This document shows positions 18,963 to 28,805 of a DNA stretch of 64,000 bases, in pieces; the stretch's first letter is position 1; each line of letters opens with the position of its first letter. This DNA is from Mangrovitalea sediminis (GTDB lineage Bacteria > Pseudomonadota > Gammaproteobacteria > Pseudomonadales > Oleiphilaceae), in NCBI RefSeq assembly GCF_002514725.1, contig NZ_NTLB01000006.1, positions 310,001 through 374,000 of the forward strand. Reading direction: 5' to 3'. The position numbers and the translations under genes are program-made. The notes under the pieces were generated by a model. That model ran no database searches. It had not been told where the DNA came from and saw only the letters and a list, made by a program, of their open reading frames with translations.

Positions 18963-20657
18963 TTAACCCACCGCGCTTTCCACGATGCTCTGCGTGCGGG
19001 CCGGCGCCAACGCCGCATGGCGACCAACCGCTGACAGCAACGCCTGAAGGGTCGCCGACGTCGTATCCTCGGCCAAGGCACCTGCCGTAAATGAGCGTCC
19101 ACCGATCTTCAGCCGGATACAGGCGAGTGCATTGGCATTGGTGCCTTCACCTAGCGCAAACTCTTCATAGGCATCAACCGACAAGGTAATGCCCTGGCGA
19201 CGTTCGAGCGCCTCGGCCAAGGCCTCCACCGCCCCCTGCCCCTGACCGCGAACCGCCGAGATGCTGGCACCCTCACCAAATTCAGCCTGAGCCTGCACAC
19301 CCTCATCAGTCCGATGCAGATCATAGGACTTCAGACGCCATCCCTGAGGCACCGCCAGATAGTGCTGCTCGAACAGGCGATGAATCTCCAACGAGTTGAT
19401 TTCGCCACCCGTCTGCTCGGCCTCCTGCTGGACCACCTTGCTGAATTCGATCTGTAACCAGCGCGGCAGGCTGATTTTGTAATCCCGTTCCAGCACATGG
19501 GCCACACCGCCCTTGCCCGACTGACTGTTGATCCGTACCACTTCTTCGTAGCGGCGTCCCAGGTCCGCCGGATCGATCGGCAAATAGGCGACCTGCCAGG
19601 CATCGCCGGGACGGTATTGTGCCAGGCATTTCCGGATCGCATCCTGATGGCTGCCGGAAAAAGCGGTAAAGACCAGGTCGCCGGCATAAGGGTGGCGAGG
19701 ATGAGTGCTGATCTCCGTACAACGCTCGACCACATCGGTGATCTCCGCCATTCCGGAAAGATCCAGTTCTGGGTCAATACCCTGGGAATACAGGTTCATG
19801 GCCATTGTAACGAGGTCCATGTTGCCGGTCCGCTCGCCATTACCCAGCAGGGTTCCTTCAACCCGATCCGCGCCAGCCATCACCGCCAGTTCCGCAGCCG
19901 CGACACCACAACCCCGGTCGTTGTGGGTGTGAACGCTAATTTCAATGTGCGCCCGGTGCTGCATGTGGTCGCAGACCCACTCGACCTGGTCCGCAAAGAC
20001 ATTGGGTGTCGCCATCTCAACCGTCGCCGGCAGATTGATGATGACTCGCTGCCCGTTCTGCGGTTGCCAGACAGCGTTGACCGCGTCGATGACTTCGACG
20101 GCATAATCCAATTCCGTCCCGGTAAAACTTTCGGGAGAATACTGGAAGGTCCACTCTACGCCTGGCTCCTTCGTGGCCAGCGCCTTGACCAGTTCCGCTC
20201 CACGTACCGCAATATCGCGAATACCCGCCTTATCCAGCTTGAAAACCTGCTGCCGCTGAACCGTGGAGGTCGAGTTATACAGGTGCACAATAGCCTGCTT
20301 GGCCCCTTTCAGCGCCTCGAAGGTCCGCTCGATCAGTTCCGGGCGCGCCTGCGTGAGAACCTGAACACGGACATCGTCCGGAATACGGCCTTCCTCGATC
20401 AGGCGGCGGCAAAAATCGAAATCGGGCTGACTGGCGGCCGGAAAACCGATTTCGATTTCCTTGAATCCCAGTTTCACCAGCAGATCGAACATCTGCTGCT
20501 TCTGGTCGACATTCATCGGCTTGACCAGGGCCTGATTGCCATCGCGCAGGTCAACGGCACACCATAGCGGTGCCTTTTCGATAACCTGATCCGGCCAGCG
20601 GCGATCGCGTTTGCCGATGGGTGAGAAGGGACGGTACTTGCGATGATCAAAACTCAT
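18963..20657 (-). CDS. leuA: 2-isopropylmalate synthase (LeuA2 type)
   Basis: 564 residues from the ATG at 20657 (MSFDHRKYRPF), matching the roughly 560-residue LeuA2 group; the open frame upstream is not conserved in character. The catalytic TIM barrel begins WCAVDLRDGNQALVKPM with the metal-binding motif. HTHNDRGCGVAAAELAVMAGADRVEGTLLGNGERTGN carries the HxH/metal region. The C-terminal LeuA dimer/regulatory domain (about 440-560) binds leucine. It condenses acetyl-CoA and 2-oxoisovalerate, the first step of leucine synthesis. The other leu genes are elsewhere. Confidence 0.96.
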   Translation of the reverse strand: MSFDHRKYRPFSPIGKRDRRWPDQVIEKAPLWCAVDLRDGNQALVKPMNVDQKQQMFDLLVKLGFKEIEIGFPAASQPDFDFCRRLIEEGRIPDDVRVQVLTQARPELIERTFEALKGAKQAIVHLYNSTSTVQRQQVFKLDKAGIRDIAVRGAELVKALATKEPGVEWTFQYSPESFTGTELDYAVEVIDAVNAVWQPQNGQRVIINLPATVEMATPNVFADQVEWVCDHMQHRAHIEISVHTHNDRGCGVAAAELAVMAGADRVEGTLLGNGERTGNMDLVTMAMNLYSQGIDPELDLSGMAEITDVVERCTEISTHPRHPYAGDLVFTAFSGSHQDAIRKCLAQYRPGDAWQVAYLPIDPADLGRRYEEVVRINSQSGKGGVAHVLERDYKISLPRWLQIEFSKVVQQEAEQTGGEINSLEIHRLFEQHYLAVPQGWRLKSYDLHRTDEGVQAQAEFGEGASISAVRGQGQGAVEALAEALERRQGITLSVDAYEEFALGEGTNANALACIRLKIGGRSFTAGALAEDTTSATLQALLSAVGRHAALAPARTQSIVESAVG

Positions 20658-20954
20658 AGCGATGGCCTCGTTGCCGAAAGGTAATTCCATAAATTGATCG
20701 GGCGGCCCTCGCCGGCGCCGCCACTTCCCGGGTACAGAAGACATCAGGAACGGGCTTGTGACCTGTTACCCGCCATTGTCGCTTCGTGGGCGATCCGGCT
20801 ACGTGAGCGCTGCAGATAGTGCGGTCACGGGTATCCCAATACCTGAACAGTGTATCCATGGTCGCGCGCAAAGTGTTTGCAAATTCAGGCTAAAATCGCG
20901 AATACTTGGCAGAACTTACCAACAAACCATCTTTTATTGAAAAATAATTGCGAC

Positions 20955-21440
20955 ATGAAAGAAAAACTGGTCAATATCGATCGAACGGATCGCCGTATCC
21001 TGGAGCAACTTCAGCGGGATGGCGGCCTGTCCAACCAGGAGCTGGCAGAAAGAGTCGGCTTGTCGGCCTCGCCTTGTTCACGACGCGTCAAGGCCCTGGA
21101 GGACGCGGGTATCATTCAGCGCCGGGTCACCCTCCTAGACCCCAAGAAACTGGGCCTGTCGCTAATCGCGATCATCCAGATTGGCATGGACCGCCACACA
21201 CCGGAACGGTTCGAGCGGTTCGACGAGCTGGTACGCAGCTATCCCGAAGTGCAGGAGTGCTACCTTGTCACCGGCCAGGACGCGGACTACATGCTGAAAG
21301 TCGTGGTGCCGGACATGGAGCATTATCAGGAGTTCCTGCTGAACAAGATCACCCGCATCCCGGGTGTCAGCGGCGTTCACTCTAGTTTTGTCATGCGCAG
21401 GATCATCGACAGTACCGAGCTGCCTCTCGGTTACCTGTAA
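20955..21440 (+). CDS. Lrp/AsnC-family transcriptional regulator
   Basis: 161 residues from the ATG at 20955 (MKEKLVNIDRTDRRILEQLQ). The winged-helix DNA-binding domain shows LSNQELAERVGLSASPCSRRVKALEDAGII, and the RAM ligand domain spans about residues 75-145 (VQECYLVTGQDADYMLKVVV). It is divergent from leuA, with 297 bases between the two starts, and upstream of two transporter genes. These are reasonable but unproven targets. The ligand is probably an amino acid. Confidence 0.9.
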   Translation: MKEKLVNIDRTDRRILEQLQRDGGLSNQELAERVGLSASPCSRRVKALEDAGIIQRRVTLLDPKKLGLSLIAIIQIGMDRHTPERFERFDELVRSYPEVQECYLVTGQDADYMLKVVVPDMEHYQEFLLNKITRIPGVSGVHSSFVMRRIIDSTELPLGYL

Positions 21441-21523
21441 ACGACGGTTTTGTACGGATAGCCGTCGCTTCTTATACTGGCGACGTTGATCGCAACAGAC
21501 AGTCCATTTTCCCGAGGGTCGCC

Positions 21524-21724
21524 ATGTCACGCCTTCTCATCGTAATAGGGTTGCTGATCGTCCTGGCAGGCCTGCTTTGGCCCTGGATCAGCAAATTGCC
21601 GCTGGGGCACCTGCCCGGCGACATCGTGATCAAAAAGCAGAATATGGCCTTCTATTTCCCCGTGACGACCATGCTGCTGGTCAGCGCCGTCCTGTCGCTG
21701 ATCCTATGGTTCCTGAATCGGTAA
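21524..21724 (+). CDS. DUF2905-family small membrane protein
   Basis: 66 residues with two membrane segments (LLIVIGLLIVLAGLLWPWI and FYFPVTTMLLVSAVLSLILWFL) flanking the conserved loop KLPLGHLPGDIVIKKQNMAFYFP. This is the DUF2905 pattern; the function is unknown. It ends 4 bases before the BASS-family transporter, so the two are probably cotranscribed and translated together. Confidence 0.85.
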   Translation: MSRLLIVIGLLIVLAGLLWPWISKLPLGHLPGDIVIKKQNMAFYFPVTTMLLVSAVLSLILWFLNR

Positions 21725-21728
21725 GTTC

Positions 21729-22715
21729 ATGCTGAAACAACTCGACACCTTCACGGTACTGCTCCTGGCGGCAATTGGGCTGGCCAGCGTATGGCCGCCC
21801 GGCGCCCCGGTGCTTGCACTCCTGAACCCCTTGTCCAGCATCGGCATCACCATCCTGTTCTTTGTGCATGGCGCCGCCCTGCCCCGGCAGGCGGTTATTC
21901 GCGGCATGACGCAATGGCGCCTTCACCTGTTCATCTTCAGCATTACCTTTATCGGCTTCCCCATCCTGCTGGTGCCCCTCGCTCACCTGGCAGGGGGGTG
22001 GCTGCCCGAACCCTTGCGGCTGGGCATCATCTACCTGTCGGTTCTCCCTTCCGCGGTATCCTCCTCGATTGCCTTCACGGCCATGGGCCGGGGCAATGTG
22101 CCTGCGGCCATCTGCAGCGCAGCACTGTCCAACCTGTTTGGGCTTATGCTGACGCCGTTCCTGCTCGCCCTCCTCGCCCATACCGCGGGGCAGCAAAGTT
22201 TCGATATCGCGACGGCGCTAAAGCGGATCGTTCTCGAACTGCTGCTCCCCTTCGCTGTAGGGCAGCTATGCCGGCCCTTACTGGCGGACCTGCTGGATAA
22301 AACGCCCGTCATCAAACGGCTGACCGACCAGGTGGTGATACTGATGGTGGTCTACGTCGCCTTTGCCGAGTCGATGCGGGAAGGCGTTTGGCATGACCTG
22401 CCTACGCAACTGATTGTCGGGACCATTGTATTCTGCGGGCTGGTTCTGGGGCTGGTTCTGGCGACAACGAGCTGGCTGAGCCGGCGTCTGCATTTCACAA
22501 AGGGCGACGAAATCGCCGCGGTCTTCTGCGGCTCGAAAAAGAGCCTGGCTTCCGGCCTACCCATGGCCAAGGTACTCTTCGCCGGCAACCCGGCCCTCGG
22601 TCTCATCGTTCTCCCCATCATGTGCTACAACCAGCTGCAGATCCTCATCGGCCCCCTGATTGCCAGACGCTATGCAAAACGACTGGAGTCGCCTTCCGGA
22701 GAAGAGGCCGCCTGA
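21729..22715 (+). CDS. Bile-acid:sodium symporter-like (BASS) transporter, YfeH type
   Basis: 328 residues, about ten predicted membrane helices. The inverted-repeat BASS fold is visible as LNPLSSIGITILFFVHGAALP near the N-terminus and DEIAAVFCGSKKSLASGLPMA near the C-terminus, the conserved cross-over region. SBF-like family members export or import organic anions with sodium. The substrate is unknown. It follows the DUF2905 gene by 4 bases and lies downstream of the Lrp-type regulator. Confidence 0.88.
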   Translation: MLKQLDTFTVLLLAAIGLASVWPPGAPVLALLNPLSSIGITILFFVHGAALPRQAVIRGMTQWRLHLFIFSITFIGFPILLVPLAHLAGGWLPEPLRLGIIYLSVLPSAVSSSIAFTAMGRGNVPAAICSAALSNLFGLMLTPFLLALLAHTAGQQSFDIATALKRIVLELLLPFAVGQLCRPLLADLLDKTPVIKRLTDQVVILMVVYVAFAESMREGVWHDLPTQLIVGTIVFCGLVLGLVLATTSWLSRRLHFTKGDEIAAVFCGSKKSLASGLPMAKVLFAGNPALGLIVLPIMCYNQLQILIGPLIARRYAKRLESPSGEEAA

Positions 22716-22816
22716 CCCCCATCGCTGCCATGCTCTGAAGAATGGGCAATCAACGGGGCACAAGAGCACTCAACGAAGAACTTCCAGCCTGCCCCTGTCG
22801 AAGCGATGCACGAGGG

Positions 22817-22846
22817 TTTACCTGCCTGTCCTTTTGCCGATATGAT
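22817..22846 (+). promoter_or_regulatory. Promoter upstream of the leader ORF
   Basis: TTTACC (22817-22822), 18-base spacer, TATGAT (22841-22846). The expected transcription start six to seven bases on would fall on the A of the ATG at 22853, predicting a leaderless transcript. Confidence 0.55.
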
Positions 22847-22852
22847 GCGGCC

Positions 22853-22912
22853 ATGAGCAGACATTATTCTCCGACCTTATCCTCCAGCACTCCGCCGCCG
22901 GTCGCTCACTAA
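22853..22912 (+). CDS. Putative leader peptide (19 residues), leaderless
   Basis: The frame reads MSRHYSPTLSSSTPPPVAH and stop. It has no Shine-Dalgarno sequence, but its ATG coincides with the predicted transcription start of the promoter at 22817-22846. It is rich in Ser, Thr and Pro and carries three consecutive CCG proline codons (22892-22900) that form most of the 5' arm of the following hairpin. I see no homologue I can name. It could be a chance frame; the coincidence of promoter, start, Pro run and hairpin is the only support. Confidence 0.4.
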   Translation: MSRHYSPTLSSSTPPPVAH

Positions 22913-22922
22913 GCCGGTGCGG
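22892..22922 (+). promoter_or_regulatory. Hairpin overlapping the leader ORF stop
   Basis: 22892-22901 (CCGCCGCCGG) can pair with 22914-22922 (CCGGTGCGG): eight G-C pairs, one G-U pair and one bulged C, with a 12-base loop that includes the leader stop codon. No T-run follows, so it is not an intrinsic terminator by itself. Confidence 0.45.
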
Positions 22923-23021
22923 ATAACGTGCACTTTCGTTGCCTGATGCCTTTCAGGTAGCGCGTTCTCCTTATGCCCGGCACCTCGTGATATGCCCAAC
23001 GACCGGATATAAGGATTCACC

Positions 23022-23945
23022 ATGAAAACGCGTTTTCAGATGGCTCCCGAATTACAGGGTGCTCTTCTCATCGCCTGCGCAGCTATGCTGTGGGGGACAA
23101 CGGGTGTCGTCGCCCGGCTACTGTTTGCCCATTCGTCACTCCATCCCATGGGGCTTGCCCTGCTCAGGTTGGTGATCGCCTGCCCCTGTTTCCTGCTGCT
23201 TTCCTATTGGCGGGGCGAACACCGGCTGCCGCTCAGACATCAAGGACACAAACGCTGGTTGCTGCTGTTGGGATTGACGCAGGGTGGCTATCAAATGGCC
23301 TATCTCGGTGCAGTCAAGCTGGCGGGCGCCGGCGTCGCCACATTGATTGCCCTCTGCCTGGCCCCCGTCGTAGTGGCCATCCTGGCCGTGCCCCTGTTGA
23401 AAGAACGACTGACCCGCAGCACCCTGATCGCACTGGTGGCTGCCATTGCCGGTACCGCCATGCTGGCGATGGAGCGCGGCATGCACCCGATGGACGGTTG
23501 GCTGCTGGGACTGGGTGTCGCGACACTCGCCGCCGTGATCTATGCCAGTTTCACCCTGACCAGCCGACATACGGCGGGCGTATTTGCCCCCTTCCAGGCG
23601 GCCTTTATCTGCTTCCTGGTAGGTGCCTTGATGGTGTTCCCGATTGCCTACTCGACAGGCAACCTCGATGGGATGAGCACACTCGGACTACGTGACTGGC
23701 TGATGGTGCTTTATATCGGCCTGATACCCACCTGCCTGAGTTATGTCTGTTTCTTTCAGGGGATGCGGACCACAACGGCCACGCTGTCGAGCATCATCGT
23801 CACCCTGGAACCCCTGTTCGCCGCTATCCTGGCCTGGGTCGTGTTAGGTGAAACGATGACGGCCATCGGCATACTGGGAGCGCTGATCCTGACCGGGGCC
23901 GTGATCGTTGCGGTACTGCCCCGTCGGAGCGGCCACCAGACCTGA
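23022..23945 (+). CDS. EamA-family (DMT) metabolite exporter
   Basis: 307 residues, ten predicted membrane helices in two EamA repeats (about residues 11-140 and 155-297). The first repeat opens ALLIACAAMLWGTTGVVARLL, and each repeat ends with a typical LEPLFAAILAWVVLGE-like stretch. DMT carriers of this type export amino acids or related metabolites. The substrate cannot be told from sequence. The start has AAGGA six bases upstream. A structured leader precedes the gene and yeaD converges 4 bases after its stop. Confidence 0.88.
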   Translation: MKTRFQMAPELQGALLIACAAMLWGTTGVVARLLFAHSSLHPMGLALLRLVIACPCFLLLSYWRGEHRLPLRHQGHKRWLLLLGLTQGGYQMAYLGAVKLAGAGVATLIALCLAPVVVAILAVPLLKERLTRSTLIALVAAIAGTAMLAMERGMHPMDGWLLGLGVATLAAVIYASFTLTSRHTAGVFAPFQAAFICFLVGALMVFPIAYSTGNLDGMSTLGLRDWLMVLYIGLIPTCLSYVCFFQGMRTTTATLSSIIVTLEPLFAAILAWVVLGETMTAIGILGALILTGAVIVAVLPRRSGHQT

Positions 23946-23949
23946 AGTC

Positions 23950-24855
23950 TCAGGACAGGCTGAGCCGACACCCCAAACTGTGCGATTGCCCGGGCGCCAG
24001 GGTCACACTGTCGTCCAGGGCATTGGCGGTTTCCACACAGAACATGCGCTGCCATTCCGCATCCCCGAAATGGGAAAGGCGGCGCGCTTTCTCGACCCAG
24101 GGATTCCAGACAATGGCACTGCCACTTCCGGAGGGCTCCAGAATATAGGTCCTGCCCGGTGTCCGTAGCCGCAATGTGCGGTCGGCAAAGTAAATACGGT
24201 CAGTCTCGCCACTGAATCGTACCGCTCCGGTCTGTCGGCAGCGCCGCCAGCCAGCCAGGGTGTCTACGTATTCGGCATCTTCAAACCCATGCAGGGTGAC
24301 GCTGCCAATATCGTCGGTCGGGAAATAGCTGTGCAACGCCGCCGTCAGCGACAGTGGCTCGGCGCCCTGGTTCTGGCTCACCAACGTCAGTGAAACATCC
24401 CGCCCGGTGAACCGAAAGTGCAGGTCAGCACGCGCACGGCCCAACCAGAGACGCTTGGCAGCGCTGTCGGTCTCCAGCGACAAGGTCATCGACACGGCAT
24501 CGACCCGCTCCTCGATCCCCGTCAGCGTCCAGTTCCCCGTGCGGACGAAGCCATGGGCGAGATCCGTCCGGATCTGTCGGCGGACCGCCTCTGGGTTGCG
24601 CTCGACCGCTCCGAACCAGGGCCAGCAGACAGGAACACCGCCACGCACCGATTTCCCGCGTAGATAGCGCTCCTCCCCACTCACCCACAACCAGTTCGAC
24701 TGTCCACGGGGGGCAAAGAAAACCAGTTGCGCACCTTGCAACAACACTGTTGCCGTAAAGGCCGGATGGTCGACATGGATGGCATCCAGCTCACCGAGTC
24801 GGCCCGGTCGGCAAAAGGTCATATGCTGCAGAGAAAGCATGGAGGAGGGATTCAT
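23950..24855 (-). CDS. D-hexose-6-phosphate mutarotase (YeaD-like aldose-1-epimerase family)
   Basis: 301 residues. The galactose-mutarotase fold is shown by LLQGAQLVFFAPRGQSNWLWVS, the substrate-site region SVRGGVPVCWPWFGAVE, LTAALHSYFPTDDIGSVTLHGFED and the C-terminal SGSAIVWNPWVEKARRLSHF. These match bacterial glucose-6-phosphate 1-epimerases of the YeaD group. It interconverts alpha and beta anomers of hexose 6-phosphates. No sugar operon is nearby. It ends tail-to-tail with the EamA gene. Confidence 0.9.
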   Translation of the reverse strand: MNPSSMLSLQHMTFCRPGRLGELDAIHVDHPAFTATVLLQGAQLVFFAPRGQSNWLWVSGEERYLRGKSVRGGVPVCWPWFGAVERNPEAVRRQIRTDLAHGFVRTGNWTLTGIEERVDAVSMTLSLETDSAAKRLWLGRARADLHFRFTGRDVSLTLVSQNQGAEPLSLTAALHSYFPTDDIGSVTLHGFEDAEYVDTLAGWRRCRQTGAVRFSGETDRIYFADRTLRLRTPGRTYILEPSGSGSAIVWNPWVEKARRLSHFGDAEWQRMFCVETANALDDSVTLAPGQSHSLGCRLSLS

Positions 24856-24958
24856 GGAGTTCCATTCAATGCCAATGAAGAGACGATGACCGGCATTGTG
24901 AACAGATGCGCAGGCGCTGTCGAGACAACGGCCTGCGCAGGCAGAGGCATGAACAGTA

Positions 24959-25738
24959 TTACTGCATAAACCAGCCGTGGCTGACCACCATCGACTGGCC
25001 GGTCAACGCATTGGATGGGAAGGAGGCAAACAGCAGTGCCACTTCGGCCACATCCTCGATGGTCGTAAATTCGCCATCCACGGTTTCCTTGAGCATCACA
25101 TTGCGGATCACTTCCTCTTCAGAAATGCCCAAGGTCTGCGCCTGCTCCGGGATTTGCTTGTCCACCAACGGCGTACGTACGAAGCCAGGACAGATGACGT
25201 TGGCCCGGACCCCGTGCTTGGCGCCTTCTTTCGCGACGACTTTGGCCAGACCGAGCAGACCGTGTTTAGCCGTCACATACGGCGCCTTCAGGAGCGAAGC
25301 CTCCTTGGAGTGCACAGAGCCCATATAGATCACGCTGCCGCCACCGGCCTTGTACATATGCGGCAGACAGGCCTTGGTGGTCAGGAAGGCACCATCAAGG
25401 TGAATGGCCAGCATTTTTTTCCAGTCGGCATAGGCAAACTCCTCCACCGGATGCACGATCTGAATACCCGCATTACTGACCAGGATATCCACGCCACCCA
25501 ACTCGGAAACCACCTGTTCGACACCCCGATTAACCGCATCCTCATCGGTCACATCCATGGCAACACCGATAGCACGGCCATGTTTTGCCTCGATTTCTGC
25601 AGCTGTCGCCTGAGCGGCTTCCAAGTTCAGGTCCGCGATAGCAACCTTGGCGCCTTCCCGGGCATATGTCATCGCGATTTCCTTGCCGATACCACTGGCA
25701 GCACCGGTAACGATAGCCACCTTGTCTTTTAGCTTCAT
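24959..25738 (-). CDS. 3-hydroxybutyrate dehydrogenase (SDR)
   Basis: 259 residues from the ATG at 25738 ([20 protein letters not shown]), with AGGA six bases upstream. Classical SDR: nucleotide site [11 protein letters not shown] motif LVSNAGIQ, catalytic Ser in [11 protein letters not shown] and Tyr/Lys in YVTAKHG. The C-terminal region [14 protein letters not shown] and the ending [13 protein letters not shown] are characteristic of bacterial D-3-hydroxybutyrate dehydrogenases. It oxidises 3-hydroxybutyrate to acetoacetate with NAD+, consistent with polyhydroxybutyrate or ketone use. Confidence 0.9.
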   Translation of the reverse strand: MKLKDKVAIVTGAASGIGKEIAMTYAREGAKVAIADLNLEAAQATAAEIEAKHGRAIGVAMDVTDEDAVNRGVEQVVSELGGVDILVSNAGIQIVHPVEEFAYADWKKMLAIHLDGAFLTTKACLPHMYKAGGGSVIYMGSVHSKEASLLKAPYVTAKHGLLGLAKVVAKEGAKHGVRANVICPGFVRTPLVDKQIPEQAQTLGISEEEVIRNVMLKETVDGEFTTIEDVAEVALLFASFPSNALTGQSMVVSHGWFMQ

Positions 25739-25825
25739 GGAAGATCCTCTCATCAGACGAACGGAAAAACGGGTTAAGAAAAGTGGTTAGCAAACGAAGA
25801 CTTTAGCGCGCCGTCCAGCAACCCG

Positions 25826-26425
25826 CTATTGTGCCTGGGTCTTAAGCGGAAACTGGCGCCGCACCAGTTCATATACATCAGCCCAGGTCTCAGCCCGCGG
25901 GGCCGCGATATCACGATTGGTGCTATTGGCAAAACAGATGGTGTAATGCCCGGTCTCCCGCAGGCGACGCACGTTGGTCGGGCTGTCCTCGATATAGACA
26001 TCGGCGCCGACCTGATCCTTTTCCTTCATGAAGCACAGGTCCCAGTAGGGAATGCCATTCATATCGAGCCAGTTGATGGTCTGCCGGACCGCCTTTTCAT
26101 GCAGGTAGCTGATAAACAGCCGGTGGGTGATGATGCGAATGCGATAGCCCTCTTCCGACAGTCGCCGGAGGTATTTCCGTGCCCCCGGGATCATCGGCAC
26201 CGTCTCGAACAAGGCTCGTTGCGTGACGGCAAAACGGTGGATGCTTTCATAGACGCTCGGATCCCTCACCCCCCACTCCGTCAGGCCGAAGGAGACCTCG
26301 GTCGGCAGGGTCTCGACATCGACCTCAAACCATTCCGCCGTGATTTCACGCATCCGCTGATAGAAATCAGCGCAGACGCCATCCAGATCCACCCCTAACA
26401 CCACATGCCCTTCTTCGGATGTCAT
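25826..26425 (-). CDS. HAD-family 5'(3')-deoxyribonucleotidase-like phosphatase
   Basis: 199 residues from the ATG at 26425. The HAD motif I is [12 protein letters not shown] with the two catalytic aspartates. The cap has [28 protein letters not shown], motif II is RIRIITHRL and motif III/IV is [15 protein letters not shown]. This fits the NT5C (PF06941-like) family of nucleotidases. Substrate unknown. It is divergent from the pyruvate kinase gene. Confidence 0.78.
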   Translation of the reverse strand: MTSEEGHVVLGVDLDGVCADFYQRMREITAEWFEVDVETLPTEVSFGLTEWGVRDPSVYESIHRFAVTQRALFETVPMIPGARKYLRRLSEEGYRIRIITHRLFISYLHEKAVRQTINWLDMNGIPYWDLCFMKEKDQVGADVYIEDSPTNVRRLRETGHYTICFANSTNRDIAAPRAETWADVYELVRRQFPLKTQAQ

Positions 26426-26612
26426 CCCGTCACCTTTCCCAATGCAAGGGTCCCTCACGAAAAACGTCTGCTGAAAACAACTGAATACGCAATGAATGAC
26501 AATGACGTTACCGGACTATCAGCAAGATGGCTACTGGCGATCCTTGTCAAAGCGATGCATGCTGACACCCGTATTCAGATACTCTCCTTTACCCCTTCGT
26601 TCGAGGCACATG

Positions 26613-28061
26613 ATGTTGAGACGTACCAAAATCGTGGCAACACTGGGACCCGCCACTGAGTCGCCGGAGGCCCTGGAGGCCATTATCAAAGCCGGCGTCA
26701 ACGTTGTCCGGCTGAACTTTTCCCACGGCGACGCGGAAGATCACGTCGAGCGCGCCAAGCTGGTTCGTGAGCTGGCGCATAAGCACGACCGCTTTGTGGC
26801 CATACTGGCCGACCTGCAGGGCCCCAAACTACGTATTGCCCGTTTTGTCGACAACAAGATCATCCTCAAGCGGGGACAGGCCTTTTTCCTCGATGCGGCC
26901 TGGCCAAAGGACGGCGGAACAGAAGCCGGCGTGGGCATTGACTACAAAAACCTGCATCAGGACGTCGAACCCGGCGATACCCTCCTCCTCGACGACGGCC
27001 GCCTCGAAATGCGGGTGGAACGCATCGAGGGTACCCGCATCCATTGTGAAGTCCTGATTGGCGGCGTGCTTTCCAACAATAAAGGGGTCAACAAGCAAGG
27101 CGGTGGCCTGTCGGCTCCGGCTTTAACGGAGAAGGACAAACGCGACATCCAGACCATCGCAAAAATGGACATCGACTATGTCGCCGTTTCATTCGTGCGC
27201 GATGCCGAAGATATCCACGAGGCACGAAAGCTTCTCACTGCCGTGAACTGTCAGGCCCATATCGTCGCAAAGATCGAGCGGGCTGACCTGGTTCACGACG
27301 AAGCGCGCCTGGATGCGGTCATCGAAGCGTCGGACACCGTCATGGTTGCCCGCGGCGACCTGGCGGTGGAAATCGGCGACGCGGAACTGGTCGGTGTCCA
27401 GAAACATATCATCGCCCGCGCACGACGCCTGAACCGTGCCGTCATCACTGCCACCCAGATGATGGAGTCGATGATCCACAACCCCATGCCGACACGGGCG
27501 GAAGTGTCCGATGTCGCCAATGCCGTGCTGGACTATACCGATGCCGTTATGCTGTCAGCGGAAACCGCGGTGGGCGAATACCCGGTGGAAGCAATCAGCG
27601 CCATGGCGCGGATCTGTCTCGGCGCGGAGAAGAATCCGTCCATTCAGCAATCCGGACACCGCATCAACCTGACGATGCAACGCATCGACGAAGCGATCGC
27701 GCTCTCGGCCATGTATGCGGCGAACCATCTGGAAGGGGTACGGGCCATCATCAGCATGACCGAGTCCGGCGCCACGCCACTGATCATGTCACGCATCAAA
27801 TCGTCCGTGCCGATCTTCGCGTTCTCGCGCCATCACAGTACCCAGAACCGGGTCGCCATGTACCGCGGCGTGCAGACCATCCCGTTCGATGCGCAAGCCC
27901 TGCCCAACGAGGCAATTAACGCCGGCGCTGTCGAAATCCTCAAGCAAAACGGCATTGTCCAGGATGGGGATCTGGTCCTCATCACCAAGGGTGACTATGT
28001 CAATGCCCAGGGCGGTACCAACGGCCTCAAGATCGTCAGGGTCGGCGACGCCATCCGCTAG
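26613..28061 (+). CDS. pykA: Pyruvate kinase (PykA/type II)
   Basis: 482 residues from the ATG at 26613 ([20 protein letters not shown]), chosen because GAGG lies six bases upstream; ATG 26610 is an alternative. The TIM barrel has [24 protein letters not shown] and the active-site region [22 protein letters not shown] and [11 protein letters not shown]. The C-terminal domain spans residues 350-480. It converts phosphoenolpyruvate and ADP to pyruvate and ATP. Its last 4 bases overlap the end of msrA on the other strand. Confidence 0.95.
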   Translation: MLRRTKIVATLGPATESPEALEAIIKAGVNVVRLNFSHGDAEDHVERAKLVRELAHKHDRFVAILADLQGPKLRIARFVDNKIILKRGQAFFLDAAWPKDGGTEAGVGIDYKNLHQDVEPGDTLLLDDGRLEMRVERIEGTRIHCEVLIGGVLSNNKGVNKQGGGLSAPALTEKDKRDIQTIAKMDIDYVAVSFVRDAEDIHEARKLLTAVNCQAHIVAKIERADLVHDEARLDAVIEASDTVMVARGDLAVEIGDAELVGVQKHIIARARRLNRAVITATQMMESMIHNPMPTRAEVSDVANAVLDYTDAVMLSAETAVGEYPVEAISAMARICLGAEKNPSIQQSGHRINLTMQRIDEAIALSAMYAANHLEGVRAIISMTESGATPLIMSRIKSSVPIFAFSRHHSTQNRVAMYRGVQTIPFDAQALPNEAINAGAVEILKQNGIVQDGDLVLITKGDYVNAQGGTNGLKIVRVGDAIR

Positions 28062-28693
28062 CCGGGGCAGCGGATACCGGTGCCGCCCAGGCCGCAGTAG
28101 CCGTTGGGGTTCTTCGCCAGATACTGCTGGTGATAATCCTCGGCATAATAGAAGGGACCGGCTTCGCGGATTTCCGTTGTGATGCTATCCCGACCGGCGG
28201 CAGTCAATGCCGCCTGATAACGCTCCCGGCTGGCCAGTACCTGTTTGAGTTTAGCCGGGCTGTCGACATAGACGGCAGAACGGTACTGGGTCCCGCGATC
28301 ATTGCCCTGACGCATGCCCTGGGTGGGATCGTGGGATTCCCAGAACACCTGCAGCACATGTTCGAGGGAGATCTTCTGCGGGTCGTAAATGACCCGAACC
28401 ACTTCCGTATGGCCGGTCATTCCTGAGCAGACTTCTTCATAGGTCGGGTTCGGCGTATAACCACCGGCGTAACCCACCGCTGTGGTTATCACGCCGCCGA
28501 GTGTCCAGAAGCAGCGTTCCGCCCCCCAGAAACACCCCATTCCCACCACCAACTCCTCGCTCCCCTGAGGAAACGGCGGCAGGATCGGAGCACCGCTCAC
28601 GTAATGCCGGTTGGTGACCGGCAACGCCTGTTCCCGTCCCGGTAATGCCTGATCCGGTGACGGCATTTCCAGTTTCTTACCCAGACCGAACAT
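28058..28693 (-). CDS. msrA: Peptide methionine sulfoxide reductase MsrA
   Basis: 211 residues from the ATG at 28693, with AGGAGAG upstream; GTG 28699 is a weaker option. The catalytic motif [12 protein letters not shown] is followed by [27 protein letters not shown] and [20 protein letters not shown]. It reduces the S-form of methionine sulfoxide in proteins using thioredoxin. It is convergent with pykA and upstream of nothing on its own strand. Confidence 0.96.
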   Translation of the reverse strand: MFGLGKKLEMPSPDQALPGREQALPVTNRHYVSGAPILPPFPQGSEELVVGMGCFWGAERCFWTLGGVITTAVGYAGGYTPNPTYEEVCSGMTGHTEVVRVIYDPQKISLEHVLQVFWESHDPTQGMRQGNDRGTQYRSAVYVDSPAKLKQVLASRERYQAALTAAGRDSITTEIREAGPFYYAEDYHQQYLAKNPNGYCGLGGTGIRCPG

Positions 28694-28805
28694 GGTCACT
28701 CTCCTGCAATGTCAGAGGGCCTGCCAGTAGCTGAAAAGCTGCCACTCATTCAGATACAGGCTGCCCCAAGTGACGGTAAGCCCCACAGCATGTGGTCGAT
28801 GTTCA

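Larger units (their letters stand above)
22716..23021 (+). promoter_or_regulatory. Leader region of the EamA exporter gene
   Basis: 306 bases between two genes on the same strand. It contains a sigma-70-like promoter (22817-22846), a 19-codon open frame that starts six bases after the -10 box, an overlapping GC-rich hairpin (22892-22922), a second short hairpin CCTGA/TCAGG (22942-22957) and the exporter ribosome-binding site AAGGA at about 23011. The arrangement resembles a translation-controlled leader. This is inference. Confidence 0.5.

Noticed and set aside
20647-20871. leuA leader peptide (74-codon minus-strand frame upstream of leuA)
   Set aside because: It is not leucine-rich, overlaps the leuA start region, and has no terminator-antiterminator pair that I can recognise.
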